The notes: generated by a model from the letters alone, not told the origin. Shown: positions 36,122 through 44,860, numbered from the stretch's first letter. The stretch is DNA of 64,000 nucleotides from Tundrisphaera sp051175315 (GCF_051175315.1 NZ_CP195100.1:3968001-4032000); one strand, 5' to 3'. Numbers and translations are program-made.

Positions 36122-37080
36122 GGGGCGGTCGCTGCGGGAATCGCCGCCCGGCCCGGCAGGACGGAATCCAGGAAGCCGACGATCTGGGGGATCAGCTTGA
36201 GGTCTCCACGGTTGGGCTGGAAGCCATGCCCGTAGCCCGGGAGCAGGACCAGGCGATTCGCGACACCGGCCGCATCGAGGGCCCGCCCCAGGCGGATCGA
36301 TTGATCCTGGGGGACCGTCGCATCCTCGGTCCCGTGCGCGATGAACGTGGGCGCGGAGCGATTCGAGACGAAGCCCAGGGGGGAGGCGGCCGCGTATCGG
36401 CCCGGGACCCGGTCGGGCGGGCCGCCCAGGAAAGTGAGCAGTTTGTCGCGGGCCTTGGGCTGGCGGAACAGGGGGACGAGATCGGTCGGCCCGTATAGGT
36501 CGACGACCGCCTGGACGCTCGCGTCTCCGCTGGACCCGGCGGGGTCGGATGGGTTCCCGAGCAGTAAGGCCAGGTTGGCGCCGGCCGATTCGCCGAAGGC
36601 CACGATCTGCCCGGGATTCACCCCGAAGCGGGATGCGTTGGCCCGCACCCATCGGACGGCGTTCCTGGCATCGTTGAGGTTGCGTGGCCAGATGTGGGTA
36701 CCGACCTGCGTGCCGGCATAGCTCACATCCACCACGGCCACCGCATAGCCGGACTTTCCGAACGAAGCCACCTCGGGGGTCAGGAGCTTGCGATTCACGG
36801 ATCGCCAGCCGGCGCCGGGGAAGGCCAGGATCACCGACCACCCTCCCACCGGGGCGTCGCCCGCCGGAAGCATGAGGTCGAGCCGCAGCGCCCGTCCCTG
36901 ACGACCGCTGTAGATCAGATCCGGGAACGACCGGCCGTCCGGCCCGCGGCGAATCGAAGCGATCTGCCCCGGCGAGGCGATCGACAGCAGGGATCGGGGC
37001 TCAAGCCCATCGATGGGTGCCGGCCTGAACTGATTCCGTCGATGGGGGGCGTGCATCGGTTCATGCTCAGGGACGATCAT
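36118..37080 (-). CDS. Alpha/beta hydrolase (esterase/lipase type) with LEPRSLLS motif
   Basis: About 320 residues from ATG 37080 (ATG 37056 possible). N-terminal basic region then GLEPRSLLS, the LExRxLLS motif seen on other exported planctomycete proteins. The hydrolase domain has the oxyanion stretch LAFPGAGWRS, nucleophile motif GESAG (FGESAGANLAL), acid near HGTEDATVPQDQS and His in GYGHGF, a complete triad of the BD-FAE/carboxylesterase type. Natural ester substrate unknown. Its stop overlaps the start of the BatD-like gene. Confidence 0.85.
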   Translation of the reverse strand: MIVPEHEPMHAPHRRNQFRPAPIDGLEPRSLLSIASPGQIASIRRGPDGRSFPDLIYSGRQGRALRLDLMLPAGDAPVGGWSVILAFPGAGWRSVNRKLLTPEVASFGKSGYAVAVVDVSYAGTQVGTHIWPRNLNDARNAVRWVRANASRFGVNPGQIVAFGESAGANLALLLGNPSDPAGSSGDASVQAVVDLYGPTDLVPLFRQPKARDKLLTFLGGPPDRVPGRYAAASPLGFVSNRSAPTFIAHGTEDATVPQDQSIRLGRALDAAGVANRLVLLPGYGHGFQPNRGDLKLIPQIVGFLDSVLPGRAAIPAATAP

Positions 37081-37137
37081 CCGTGGTGATGGTGGAGGAA
37101 CGGCGTCCACCCCGTCCGGGTGATGCCGGTCTGACGA

Positions 37138-37166
37138 TTGACCGATGGGACCGGGGGCTTGATAAT
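37138..37166 (+). promoter_or_regulatory. Predicted sigma-70-type promoter
   Basis: TTGACC (37138-37143), 17-bp spacer, GATAAT (37161-37166), about 62 bases before the TTG start at 37235. Confidence 0.6.
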
Positions 37167-37234
37167 GAAGGGGCTGGGCGACGCTCGCGATAAAATCGAT
37201 CGGCGGACGATGCGACGACGGAGGTGCCTCGACG

Positions 37235-38467
37235 TTGGGAATCCTGGGCCTGGCACGAAAAGTGGTCGGTGGTCTGGCGGGCTCGACGCCCCAGGCCGCC
37301 CAATTATACCAGGTCTCTTGCGTCGCGGGTCACCGCCTTCGGGGGGAGCGGACGGAGGGTTATCAGGCGCTCCGTTGCCCCTCCTGCGGAGATGGCCTTT
37401 TCGTCCTGCCACGCAGCCCCCTGCCGGAACCTCCGGCCCCGACCGAGCGGGCCTCGGTCCGATCTCCGGTCGAGACCGATGAACCGGCCTGGACGGACGA
37501 CGACGAACTGATCGCCCTGACCGATCCCATCCCCGAGAAGACCTCCACCGGATCGAGCCCCAACCCTGACATCGACATCGAGTGGGAGGAATCGCCCGCC
37601 CCGGCCCCTGCGCCGAAGGCGAAGCCGCAGGGCGCAGAATCGACCAGCGACGCGTCGACGAAGACGAGGGCGTCACGGCGGCGTCGGGAGGATCGCCCGG
37701 CATCGCCGCGCCCCACCGCCGTCCGGGCCCCGCGTCCAGACTTCAAGCAACTGGCACGCAAGCATCGCACCGCCTTGCTGACGATCGGCGTCGTCTCATT
37801 GGTCGTGGGGGCTTTGATCATCAGGGAGGGACGCCGCCGGCTCGAACTCCTGCCGAAGGTCGCCGAGCGGGGTCGGCTCGAAGGTCTGGAGAAGCTCGAC
37901 GCGGGCGAGTTCCACGTCGCCAAGCGCATCCTGGTGGAGGCCGCCGCCGCCGTCGATGGGCTGGGCGGCCGCGTCGAGGGGGCCGAGGAGATCCGCCAGG
38001 GGGCCCGCGAGGCCGCCATCTTCACGGATCTGGCCTCCGAATCGCTGGAGCGGATGGTCGAGGAGGCCGCCACCTTCCGCGACGTGACCGCCTGGTCCTC
38101 CCACTTCAAGACGATGTACCAGGGCCGCTCGATCATCCTCGATGCGCCGCTGGTCGAGGCCCCCGACCCCTCACGACCCGGGTCGCGCTATCGGATCGAC
38201 TACAAGATCTTCCTCGGCAAGGGCCCCAAGCCCGAGGGCAGGGCCCGCATCGACCTCGAAGGGTTCCGGCTCTTCGAGGAGGCCCGATCGTCCGTGGGGG
38301 AACAGAAACCGTTCGGGGCCCGGCTGGCCTCGCTGGAACTCGATCTCGAAGCCAACGAGTGGGCGTTCCGCCTGGAGCCCAGGAGCGGCGTGTTCATCAC
38401 CCATCCGCTCGCATTGGAGGCGATCGGCTGGCCCGCTCCGGAGTCGATCGAGGAGGCCCGGCCATGA
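37235..38467 (+). CDS. Membrane-anchored unknown protein with zinc-ribbon-like N-terminus
   Basis: 410 residues from a TTG at 37235 with GGAGG ten bases upstream. The N-terminal part has a Cys/His pattern (VSCVAGH near 28-34, LRCPSCGDG near 47-55), like a small zinc ribbon. Then a long acidic, Pro-rich low-complexity region, a basic stretch (TRASRRRRED), one membrane span near 178-198 (TALLTIGVVSLVVGALII), and an outer domain of about 200 residues beginning with a TPR-like helix (GRLEGLEKLDAGEFHVAKRILVEAA). No known family. The stop overlaps the next ATG (ATGA). Confidence 0.68.
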   Translation: MGILGLARKVVGGLAGSTPQAAQLYQVSCVAGHRLRGERTEGYQALRCPSCGDGLFVLPRSPLPEPPAPTERASVRSPVETDEPAWTDDDELIALTDPIPEKTSTGSSPNPDIDIEWEESPAPAPAPKAKPQGAESTSDASTKTRASRRRREDRPASPRPTAVRAPRPDFKQLARKHRTALLTIGVVSLVVGALIIREGRRRLELLPKVAERGRLEGLEKLDAGEFHVAKRILVEAAAAVDGLGGRVEGAEEIRQGAREAAIFTDLASESLERMVEEAATFRDVTAWSSHFKTMYQGRSIILDAPLVEAPDPSRPGSRYRIDYKIFLGKGPKPEGRARIDLEGFRLFEEARSSVGEQKPFGARLASLELDLEANEWAFRLEPRSGVFITHPLALEAIGWPAPESIEEARP

Positions 38468-39990
38468 TCGTTCCCCTGCTGATCGCCGCCGCGATGATCG
38501 GCCAGGCGGGTTCCCCGGACGAGATCGAGCCGTCCGAACTGGCCGGTCGGGCCGACGCGATAGGCCGTGAGGTGATCGTCGATGATCGCGTCCGATACTT
38601 CCTCGAATCGAAGCGTGGTCAGGGGTTCGACGAGATCCATCTCAGGCGGACCGACATCGTCCTCAAGCTCCCGGCCCGCCTCAAATTCCCGAGGTCGCCG
38701 ACCGAGCCGGTGGTGCGGGCCCGAGGGATTCTCACCCGGACCGACGGGCGGCTCGGTTTCGACGTCACCTCGCTGGAACTCCTGCCCAACGACCCCGAAC
38801 GCCTGGAGCATGAGATCGGCCGGCTGCGGGCCGAGGATTTCGCGGGCATGCGGCGATGGGGGCTCTGGGCCCAGCGTCGCGGGCGCGAACTGAACGAACC
38901 CAAGCTCGTCGAGCGGGGTATCCGACTCGAAGGCGAGGCCCTCTGGGTCGAGGCCGCCCGGCACGGTTCGGATCCGCTCCAACTCGCGGAACGATCGGCG
39001 GACCGGCCGATCCCTCCCGAGATCCGCCGTGCCTTGCTGCATCGAGGGTTCCGCGACAAACTCCGGGCGGCACGCACGGCCGCCGAGTTCGGCGAACTGG
39101 CCCAGCGGATCGAGCGCGACCTGCCCGACGCCGTGGCAACCGGGGCGAAAGGCCCTCTCGACGCCACCTTGCGGGACGCCTACGCCAAGGATCCAGCAGC
39201 CTCGTATCGTGCGGCCTCCGAGGCCGACCGGAAGACACTCGACCGAACCCTGGCGGCCGACGCCGTCCAGGCCCTGCTGGAATCCCAGCTCCGCGACGAC
39301 CCGACCCGCGCGAATGAACTGGCCGAGGTCGCGAGCCAACGCCTCTCGGATCGCCCCTCGGTCGCCGAGCAACTTCGACAGCGCGGGCTGGACGAGGCCG
39401 AGGCCGGGGTGACGGCGATGCGCCAGTCGGAAGTCGAGGCCCTGGCCGAAGTCCTCCGCAAAGATCGGCAGGACGAACGGGCCCGCCGGCTTTTGAAGAC
39501 ATGGCTGGCGGATCGGCGGGAGCATCGGGTCAGCCCCGGCGATGCGGAAGGCCGGGTCCTCCTCGCCCTGAACTACGATCGGATGCTGGGCGATCGCGCG
39601 ACCGCCGCCGAACTCCTCGGCGAGGCTTATCAGATCGATCCCGGATCCAAGGCGATCACCGAAGCCTACCTACGCCTGGGATTCCGCAAGTCCGATCGCG
39701 GATGGGTGGACCCCCGGGCCGAACGCGACGTGGTGTCGGCAACGAATCCCGCTCCGGCGGCCAACACGCCGTCGGCGGCTTCGGGTGATTCGCTCAGAGG
39801 TTTGACGAGGGGGCAGGTTCGCGCCCGCCTGGGGGGGAAACCGGATCGGATCTCCCGATCGGCGACCCAGGGCCAGAGCGTCGAGCAATGGATCTACTCG
39901 AGTCCCCGAGGTGCCCAGGTCATCAATTTCACGACCACCCTGGGGAGTGGCGAGCCAAGGGCCGCTTCTTCTTTCTCGACCAACGATTAA
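38464..39990 (+). CDS. Exported unknown protein with TPR-like body and SmpA/BamE-like C-terminus
   Basis: 508 residues from ATG 38464, overlapping the upstream stop. Signal peptide MIVPLLIAAAMIGQAG. The middle is helical with repeat character (LEHEIGRLRAEDFAGMRRWGLWAQRRG, RVLLALNYDRMLGDRATAAELLGEAYQ). The last 60 residues, GLTRGQVRARLGGKPDRIS followed by EQWIYSSPRGAQVINF, resemble the SmpA/BamE-type fold signature (G-x-T-x-x-Q-V-x-x-x-L-G-x-P, then W-x-Y). This is my reading, not a proven homology. With its partner it forms a two-gene envelope operon. Confidence 0.66.
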   Translation: MIVPLLIAAAMIGQAGSPDEIEPSELAGRADAIGREVIVDDRVRYFLESKRGQGFDEIHLRRTDIVLKLPARLKFPRSPTEPVVRARGILTRTDGRLGFDVTSLELLPNDPERLEHEIGRLRAEDFAGMRRWGLWAQRRGRELNEPKLVERGIRLEGEALWVEAARHGSDPLQLAERSADRPIPPEIRRALLHRGFRDKLRAARTAAEFGELAQRIERDLPDAVATGAKGPLDATLRDAYAKDPAASYRAASEADRKTLDRTLAADAVQALLESQLRDDPTRANELAEVASQRLSDRPSVAEQLRQRGLDEAEAGVTAMRQSEVEALAEVLRKDRQDERARRLLKTWLADRREHRVSPGDAEGRVLLALNYDRMLGDRATAAELLGEAYQIDPGSKAITEAYLRLGFRKSDRGWVDPRAERDVVSATNPAPAANTPSAASGDSLRGLTRGQVRARLGGKPDRISRSATQGQSVEQWIYSSPRGAQVINFTTTLGSGEPRAASSFSTND

Positions 39991-40141
39991 ATCCGCAAAA
40001 TTCTTTGAACCTTTCCTGGCTCCCCTTCGTCTCAATGTCAACCGACGTGCTCCGAAGGCTCTCGGTCAAAACTCGGGAAAATTCTCCAAGTTCGGAAAAC
40101 AATTTGCCTTGGGCAACGTATTACGGTTGAGAGTTCGAGTT

Positions 40142-40172
40142 TTGACTTGCCTTCCTGGCCATGGCGCATAAT
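40142..40172 (+). promoter_or_regulatory. Predicted promoter of the DksA/TraR-like gene
   Basis: TTGACT (40142-40147), 19-bp spacer, CATAAT (40167-40172). The spacer is long for sigma-70 but both hexamers are good. Start expected near 40179. Confidence 0.45.
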
Positions 40173-40186
40173 GTGCTGTGGCAACC

Positions 40187-40209
40187 CTTTGTCATCAGCG
40201 ATGACAAAG
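40187..40209. repeat. Perfect 10-bp inverted repeat downstream of promoter
   Basis: CTTTGTCATC (40187-40196), loop AGC, GATGACAAAG (40200-40209). It begins about eight bases after the predicted transcription start, so it may be an operator or a 5-prime stem in the mRNA. Confidence 0.75.
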
Positions 40210-40350
40210 ATCAGAGGCTCGGCGGTGACTTCCGCCTGAGAACCATCGCGGGAACGGTGTGGCTGTCTCCATTCACCGCCTGCGTTCCGTTTCATCGTCC
40301 TATCCCGGCCATTCCATTCAACGGCCGTGACGTACACCCGGAGGTGTCAT

Positions 40351-40836
40351 ATGGTCCGTAAAGATGCATTGCTCAGGCTCCATTCGCGACTGGTCGCGCG
40401 TCGCGATGCCCTCCGCAAAGCCTTGAATGGCGACATGGACGGATACCGCGAATACGCCGCCCTGAACGTGGTCGGTGACAGCGTCGACGCGGCCATCGAG
40501 ACCGCCAATGACGAGATCAGCTCCCAGATCGTGGAGATCGAAAGCCGGGAACTCGGCCAGATCGAACACGCGCTCCAGCGGATCGTCCAGGGCGTTTATG
40601 GTCGCTGCGAATACTGCGGCGGCAAGATCGCCGAGGCCCGACTGAACGCACTCCCCTATACCAATTCGTGCATCGAATGCCAACGCGAGAACGAGCGTCA
40701 TGGCCCGGCGTTCGGCCGGGGGCACGACGAACATCGTTGGGCCAAGGCGTTCGACAAGTCGATCGGCGAGGGTGATGGTGAGACCCACATCAAGCTGAGC
40801 GACTTCGAGATGGACCTGAGCGAGTCCGGCCGTTGA
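40351..40836 (+). CDS. DksA/TraR-family zinc finger protein
   Basis: 161 residues; ATG 40351 has GGAGG six bases upstream, which rules out the earlier in-frame ATG at 40327. Helical N-terminus (RLHSRLVARRDALRKALNGD) then NDEISSQIVEIESRELGQIEHALQRI and the zinc finger CEYCGGKIAEARLNALPY...CIEC (CxxC-17-CxxC) near 91-114, typical of DksA/TraR proteins that enter the RNA polymerase secondary channel with ppGpp. The coiled-coil tip acidic pair of true DksA is not clearly conserved, so it may be a planctomycete variant. A terminator follows. Confidence 0.88.
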   Translation: MVRKDALLRLHSRLVARRDALRKALNGDMDGYREYAALNVVGDSVDAAIETANDEISSQIVEIESRELGQIEHALQRIVQGVYGRCEYCGGKIAEARLNALPYTNSCIECQRENERHGPAFGRGHDEHRWAKAFDKSIGEGDGETHIKLSDFEMDLSESGR

Positions 40837-40860
40837 GATGCTTCGACAACACGATGACGA

Positions 40861-40888
40861 GCGGGCCGCCGATCATTCGGCGGCCCGC
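40861..40888. terminator. Hairpin terminator between convergent genes
   Basis: GCGGGCCGCCG (40861-40871), loop ATCATT, CGGCGGCCCGC (40878-40888): a perfect 11-bp stem followed by TTGCATT. It lies between the DksA/TraR-like gene (+) and nadA (-) and could serve both. Confidence 0.65.
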
Positions 40889-40922
40889 TTGCATTGATGG
40901 ACCTCGTCGAGGGAGTCCGAGG

Positions 40923-41849
40923 TCAGTTCAAGAGGCTCCGCTGGAGGACCGCGGTGGCCCGATCGAATTCCGGTTGCCAGTCGATGGCCGGCCCGCCGGT
41001 GGCCAGGCAATTGCGGAGCGATTCGAGGTTGTTCCGGGCCATGTGCGGGCACTTATTGCAGGCGCAGGTGATCCCGGGCACCGGGTGGTAGCGATGCCGA
41101 GGGACCGCGTTCTGCATCTGCCAGAGCATGTTCGCTTCGGTCGCCACCAGGAAGTCGGCCGGCTCGGCATGGGCTTCGAGGTGGCGGAGCATCCCCTCGG
41201 TCCCGCCGATGTAATCGCTCAGTTCCCGGATGTTCGCCGGGCATTCCGGGTGCGACAAGGTCTCGGCCTGCGGCATCCGCCGCTTCAGGCGGAGCAGGTC
41301 GACGACGCTGAAGACCTCGTGGACCATGCACGAGCCGTCCCAGAGGATCATGGGCCGTCCGGTCACCCCTTGCAGGTAAGACCCGAGGTGCCGATCCGGG
41401 ACGAAGAGGATCTCCTGATCTTCGGGGACGCGGCGGATGATCGACTCGGCATTTCCCGAGGTGACGATCCAGTCGGAAAGGGCCTTCACGGCGGCCGAGC
41501 TGTTGATGTAGGTCACCGTCTGGAATCGGCGCCCCTCGGCGCGGAGGGCTTCCTGGCGGCGGGCCAACGCCGGGGCAGGGCAGCTGTCGGCCAGGCTGCA
41601 CCCCGCGCGGAGATCCGGCAACAAGACACGCTTCTCGGGGTTCAGCATCTTGGCCGTCTCGGCCATGAAGTGGACCCCGCAGAAGACGATCGTCCCGGTC
41701 TTGACCTCGGTGGCCGCCCGGGCCAGTTTCAGGCTATCGCCGGTGATGTCGGCGATCTCCTGAATTTCACCTTCCTGGTAATAATGGGCCAGGATGGTCG
41801 CATCCTCACGCTCCTTGAGCGCGAGGATTTCGTCGTAAATGTCGGTCAA
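40923..41849 (-). CDS. nadA: Quinolinate synthase A
   Basis: 308 residues from a TTG at 41849 with AAGGA eight bases upstream; the open frame before it has no homology-like sequence. Makes quinolinate from iminoaspartate and DHAP using a 4Fe-4S cluster. Seen: ILAHYYQEGEIQEIADITGDS, the Cys of TIVFCGVHFMAETAK, the Cys-containing LRAGCSLADSCPA, VTYINSSAAVKALSD, HPECPANI, and the last cluster Cys in TCACNKCPHM. It feeds nadC, which is 37 kb away. nadB is not in the window; an aspartate dehydrogenase or a distant nadB must supply iminoaspartate. Confidence 0.96.
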   Translation of the reverse strand: MTDIYDEILALKEREDATILAHYYQEGEIQEIADITGDSLKLARAATEVKTGTIVFCGVHFMAETAKMLNPEKRVLLPDLRAGCSLADSCPAPALARRQEALRAEGRRFQTVTYINSSAAVKALSDWIVTSGNAESIIRRVPEDQEILFVPDRHLGSYLQGVTGRPMILWDGSCMVHEVFSVVDLLRLKRRMPQAETLSHPECPANIRELSDYIGGTEGMLRHLEAHAEPADFLVATEANMLWQMQNAVPRHRYHPVPGITCACNKCPHMARNNLESLRNCLATGGPAIDWQPEFDRATAVLQRSLLN

Positions 41850-42266
41850 TCGCCTATTCCTTGTTTTTATCGTGGCGTAGGAAAAACCCACAACCCACGG
41901 ACACACCCGGCCTTTGCGATGTGATGTCGTGGGAGACTGGAGAAGATCGCGATCGCCGAGCCGGGCACTCATCCTATCTTGGGCAAGATCCCTGGATCAA
42001 GCCGTCATCTCAACGGCTCGAAACTTGCAACCTGGAAAATTCCCCCGGATGATCACCCCGATCCACACCCGATCTGCGAATTCCTCTCAAGTCGATCATC
42101 TTTACGAAATTTCCTGCGACCCTGTTCAATTTGCCCGGATTTTGACAGTCCCGCTCGGGCGGGGGTATATTGATTCATCAGCCATGCAATCCGGGTCGGG
42201 ACCCTTCGACTTTCGCCACGCAACGTGTCCTCCCGATCCATTGGCACGGTTTGGAGATCGGCCGAT
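41850..42266. other. Divergent region nadA / htrA
   Basis: About 417 bases. It holds the htrA promoter (42142-42171), and nearer nadA a 14-base palindrome ATCTTGGGCAAGAT (41976-41989). No nadA promoter is convincing. Small open frames here have no protein-like character. Confidence 0.45.
42142..42171 (+). promoter_or_regulatory. Strong promoter of the HtrA gene with a palindromic spacer
   Basis: TTGACA (42142-42147), 18-bp spacer, TATATT (42166-42171). The spacer contains CCCGC-TCGG-GCGGG (42150-42163), a perfect 5-bp inverted repeat placed where a repressor would block polymerase. Start near 42178, giving an 89-base leader. Confidence 0.68.
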
Positions 42267-43832
42267 ATGGCACGTTCCACCTCGCCTCTACTCCTCCTCA
42301 CCACCCTGGGAGTCGGTGTGATCCTCGGGCTGGAGTTGAACCGGGGCGGCCGCTTCGTCCGGGCCCAGGTCGGTCAGCTTCCCCTGTCCGCGACCTCCGC
42401 CACTTCCGCGTCTCAGCCCGTCTTACCGGCTTCCATCGGCAAGCCGCAGGGCGAAGATGCCATCTATCAGCAACTGGCCCAGCAATATGCCAAGTTCGAC
42501 CCGATCAATCGGACCTTCGAACTCGTCGCCAGGGCGGTCTCCCCTTCGGTCGTCCACCTCGTCACCCACAAGACGGGCAGGCGCGAGGACGACGATCAGG
42601 TTCGCGACTTCGAGGAGACGGGATCGGGCGTGATCGTCCGGATGGACGGCTCCCGCGGGCTTTATGTGTTGACGAATAATCACGTGGTCAGCGACGCGAC
42701 GGTGGGGGCGATCAGCATCCAGCTGAGCGACGGCCGCAGCGTGCACCCCGTGCGGATGTGGGCCGACTCCAAGGCCGACATCGCCGTCCTCAAGCTGGAC
42801 CGGACCGACCTTCCGGCCGCCCGCCTCGGGAACAGCGATGATGTCGCGGTCGGCTCCTGGGTCATGGCGATGGGGAGCCCATTCGGGCTGACCCACTCGG
42901 TCAGCCAGGGGATCATCAGCGGTCGCGGTCGCCACGAGGTGGACCTGGAACGGGCCGGGGTCGAGAATCAGAACTTCCTCCAGACCGATGCGGCCATCAA
43001 CCCCGGCAACTCGGGCGGGCCCCTGGTCAACATGAAGGGGGAAGTGATCGGGATCAACATCGCCATCCTCTCCAACGGGGGCGGCAACGAAGGGGTGGGC
43101 TTCAGCATCCCGATCAACGTCGCCCGCTGGATCATGGGCCAGTTGCTCGCCAACGGACGCGTCAATCGCGGGGCCCTCGGGATCAAACTCCAGCCCGATT
43201 TCGTCTCCGAGAAGGCCATCGATCTCGGCCTGGATCGCCCACGCGGGGCGTTGATCGACTCGGTGGACGATCAGTCGCCGGCGGCCCTCGGAGGGGTCCG
43301 GATCGGCGACGTCATCCTGCGATTCAACGGCGTGGAGGTCATCGACCTCAACCATCTGATCAATTTGGTCTCGATGGCCCCGATCGGCCAGAAGGCCGAC
43401 GTCGTGGTCTGGCGCGACCGCCGCGAGCACCGCTTCGATATCCTCGTGGCCGACAAGGACCGGATCGTCGTCCAGGCCAACCGCACGAACCGTCCGTCAT
43501 CGAGCCATACGGCCCGCCGTCCCGAGCGGATCGAGGCCGTCTCCTCATCGGCCCAGGGGATGGAGTTGGTGACGCTCGACGGCTCGGCGACCCGCCGCAT
43601 GGGGCTGCCCGATGGGCTCCGAGGCGCCGCGGTCACGAAGATCGAGCCCGACAGCCCGCTGGCGAATTATTTCCGGCCCCTGGATGTCATCTATTCGATC
43701 TCGGGCGAGGCGATCACGACCGCCGACCAGGCCATTCGTTATCTCGGCGATCGGTCGACGAAACCCGCCGAGTTCAGCGTGCATCGCCTCGTCGATGGCA
43801 ACTTCGAGCGGATCAAGGTGCGACTTCCCTGA
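42267..43832 (+). CDS. HtrA/DegP-like periplasmic serine protease with two PDZ domains
   Basis: 521 residues from ATG 42267 (GGAG ten bases upstream). Signal or anchor segment LLLLTTLGVGVILGLEL. Trypsin-like domain with triad His139 (TNNHVVS), Asp171 (SKADIAVLKL) and Ser249 (NPGNSGGPL). Two PDZ domains follow, about 285-380 (GALIDSVDDQSPAALGGVRIGDVILRFNG) and 440-521 (GAAVTKIEPDSPLANYFRPLDVIYSISG). Degrades or holds misfolded envelope proteins. Promoter has an internal palindrome. The stop shares one base with the trpD start (TGATG). Confidence 0.95.
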   Translation: MARSTSPLLLLTTLGVGVILGLELNRGGRFVRAQVGQLPLSATSATSASQPVLPASIGKPQGEDAIYQQLAQQYAKFDPINRTFELVARAVSPSVVHLVTHKTGRREDDDQVRDFEETGSGVIVRMDGSRGLYVLTNNHVVSDATVGAISIQLSDGRSVHPVRMWADSKADIAVLKLDRTDLPAARLGNSDDVAVGSWVMAMGSPFGLTHSVSQGIISGRGRHEVDLERAGVENQNFLQTDAAINPGNSGGPLVNMKGEVIGINIAILSNGGGNEGVGFSIPINVARWIMGQLLANGRVNRGALGIKLQPDFVSEKAIDLGLDRPRGALIDSVDDQSPAALGGVRIGDVILRFNGVEVIDLNHLINLVSMAPIGQKADVVVWRDRREHRFDILVADKDRIVVQANRTNRPSSSHTARRPERIEAVSSSAQGMELVTLDGSATRRMGLPDGLRGAAVTKIEPDSPLANYFRPLDVIYSISGEAITTADQAIRYLGDRSTKPAEFSVHRLVDGNFERIKVRLP

Positions 43833-44860
43833 TGAATCCGCTCCACGACGCACTCAGGTACTTGGGGGAAGGTCTCGACCTCACCCGCGAGCAGTCCCGC
43901 GAAGCCGTCGCCCAGATCATGGGCGGCGAGGTCCCCGAACCCATGGTGGCGGCCTTCCTGACCGCTCTGAGGGTGCGGGGCGAGACACCCGAGAATCTGG
44001 CTGGTGCCGTCCAGGCCGTCCGGGACCGTATGGTGCCGCTCGATTCGGAGGGAAGGGTGACCCCGTCCCTTGATACCTGCGGGACGGGCGGCGATGGTGC
44101 CTGTTCGGTCAACATCTCGACCGCCACGGCCATCGTGGTCGCCGCCTGCGGCGTGCCGGTGACCAAGCATGGCAATCGATCGGCCACGGGAAATTCGGGG
44201 AGTGCCGAGGTCCTCGTCGAACTCGGCGTCTCTATCGAGGTCGATCCCACCATCCTCCGGCGATGCCGTGATGATCTGGGCCTGACCTTCCTGTTCGCCC
44301 CCATGTTCCACCCGGCGCTGCGGTTCGCCTCGCCGGTGCGACGCCAACTGCCGTTCCGGACCCTGTTCAACCTGATCGGCCCCCTGGTCAATCCGGCCCT
44401 GCCCACCTACCAGTTGATTGGGGTGCCTCTCGAACGCGTCGGCCAGTTGATGGCCCGGGTGATCGAGCAGCAAGGGCTGCAACGGGCCGCCATCGTCACG
44501 GGTGCGGACGGCCTGGATGAAGTGAGCCTGGGAGGGCCGACCAAGGTCCTGTGGGTCCAGGACGGTTCGACCCGATCCCTGACCTGGACCCCGGACACCT
44601 TCGGGCTGCCACCGGTCCACGCCGATCAGCTCCGGGTCTCGGGCCCGGCCGAGAGTGCCGCCCGGATCCGAGATCTGTTCGCGGGACGACCCGGCCCGGC
44701 CCGGGATACGGTCCTTGCCAATTCCGCGGCTGCTCTGCTGGTGGCCGGCCGCGTGGGCGACCTCCGGGAGGGGGTGGACACCGCCTCCCGATCGATCGAC
44801 ACCGGCGCCGCAAGCTCCCTGCTCGAACGTTGGGGCCGCATGTCCCGGGGCGAGGCCTGA
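43832..44860 (+). CDS. trpD: Anthranilate phosphoribosyltransferase
   Basis: 342 residues. Second step of tryptophan synthesis. PRPP site DTCGTGGDGACSVNISTA (about 71-88), KHGNRSATGNSGSAEVL, the anthranilate-binding LGLTFLFAPMFHPAL, RTLFNLIGPLVNPALPTYQLIGV, and a closing TGADGLDEVSL. The ATG at 43832 overlaps the htrA stop (TGATG) and no internal promoter is seen, so its translation depends on the protease message. No other trp gene is in the window. Confidence 0.96.
   Translation: MNPLHDALRYLGEGLDLTREQSREAVAQIMGGEVPEPMVAAFLTALRVRGETPENLAGAVQAVRDRMVPLDSEGRVTPSLDTCGTGGDGACSVNISTATAIVVAACGVPVTKHGNRSATGNSGSAEVLVELGVSIEVDPTILRRCRDDLGLTFLFAPMFHPALRFASPVRRQLPFRTLFNLIGPLVNPALPTYQLIGVPLERVGQLMARVIEQQGLQRAAIVTGADGLDEVSLGGPTKVLWVQDGSTRSLTWTPDTFGLPPVHADQLRVSGPAESAARIRDLFAGRPGPARDTVLANSAAALLVAGRVGDLREGVDTASRSIDTGAASSLLERWGRMSRGEA

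Larger units (their letters stand above)
39991..40350. other. AT-richer leader region of the DksA/TraR-like gene
   Basis: 360 bases, visibly richer in A and T than the flanks (for example AAATTCTTTGAACC, GGAAAACAATTTG). It holds a promoter candidate (40142-40172), a perfect inverted repeat (40187-40209) and a leader of about 170 bases. No convincing open frame. Confidence 0.5.

Noticed and set aside
41976..41989. Palindrome ATCTTGGGCAAGAT as a NadR-type operator
   Set aside because: No known NAD regulator site matches it; kept only as a low-interest note.
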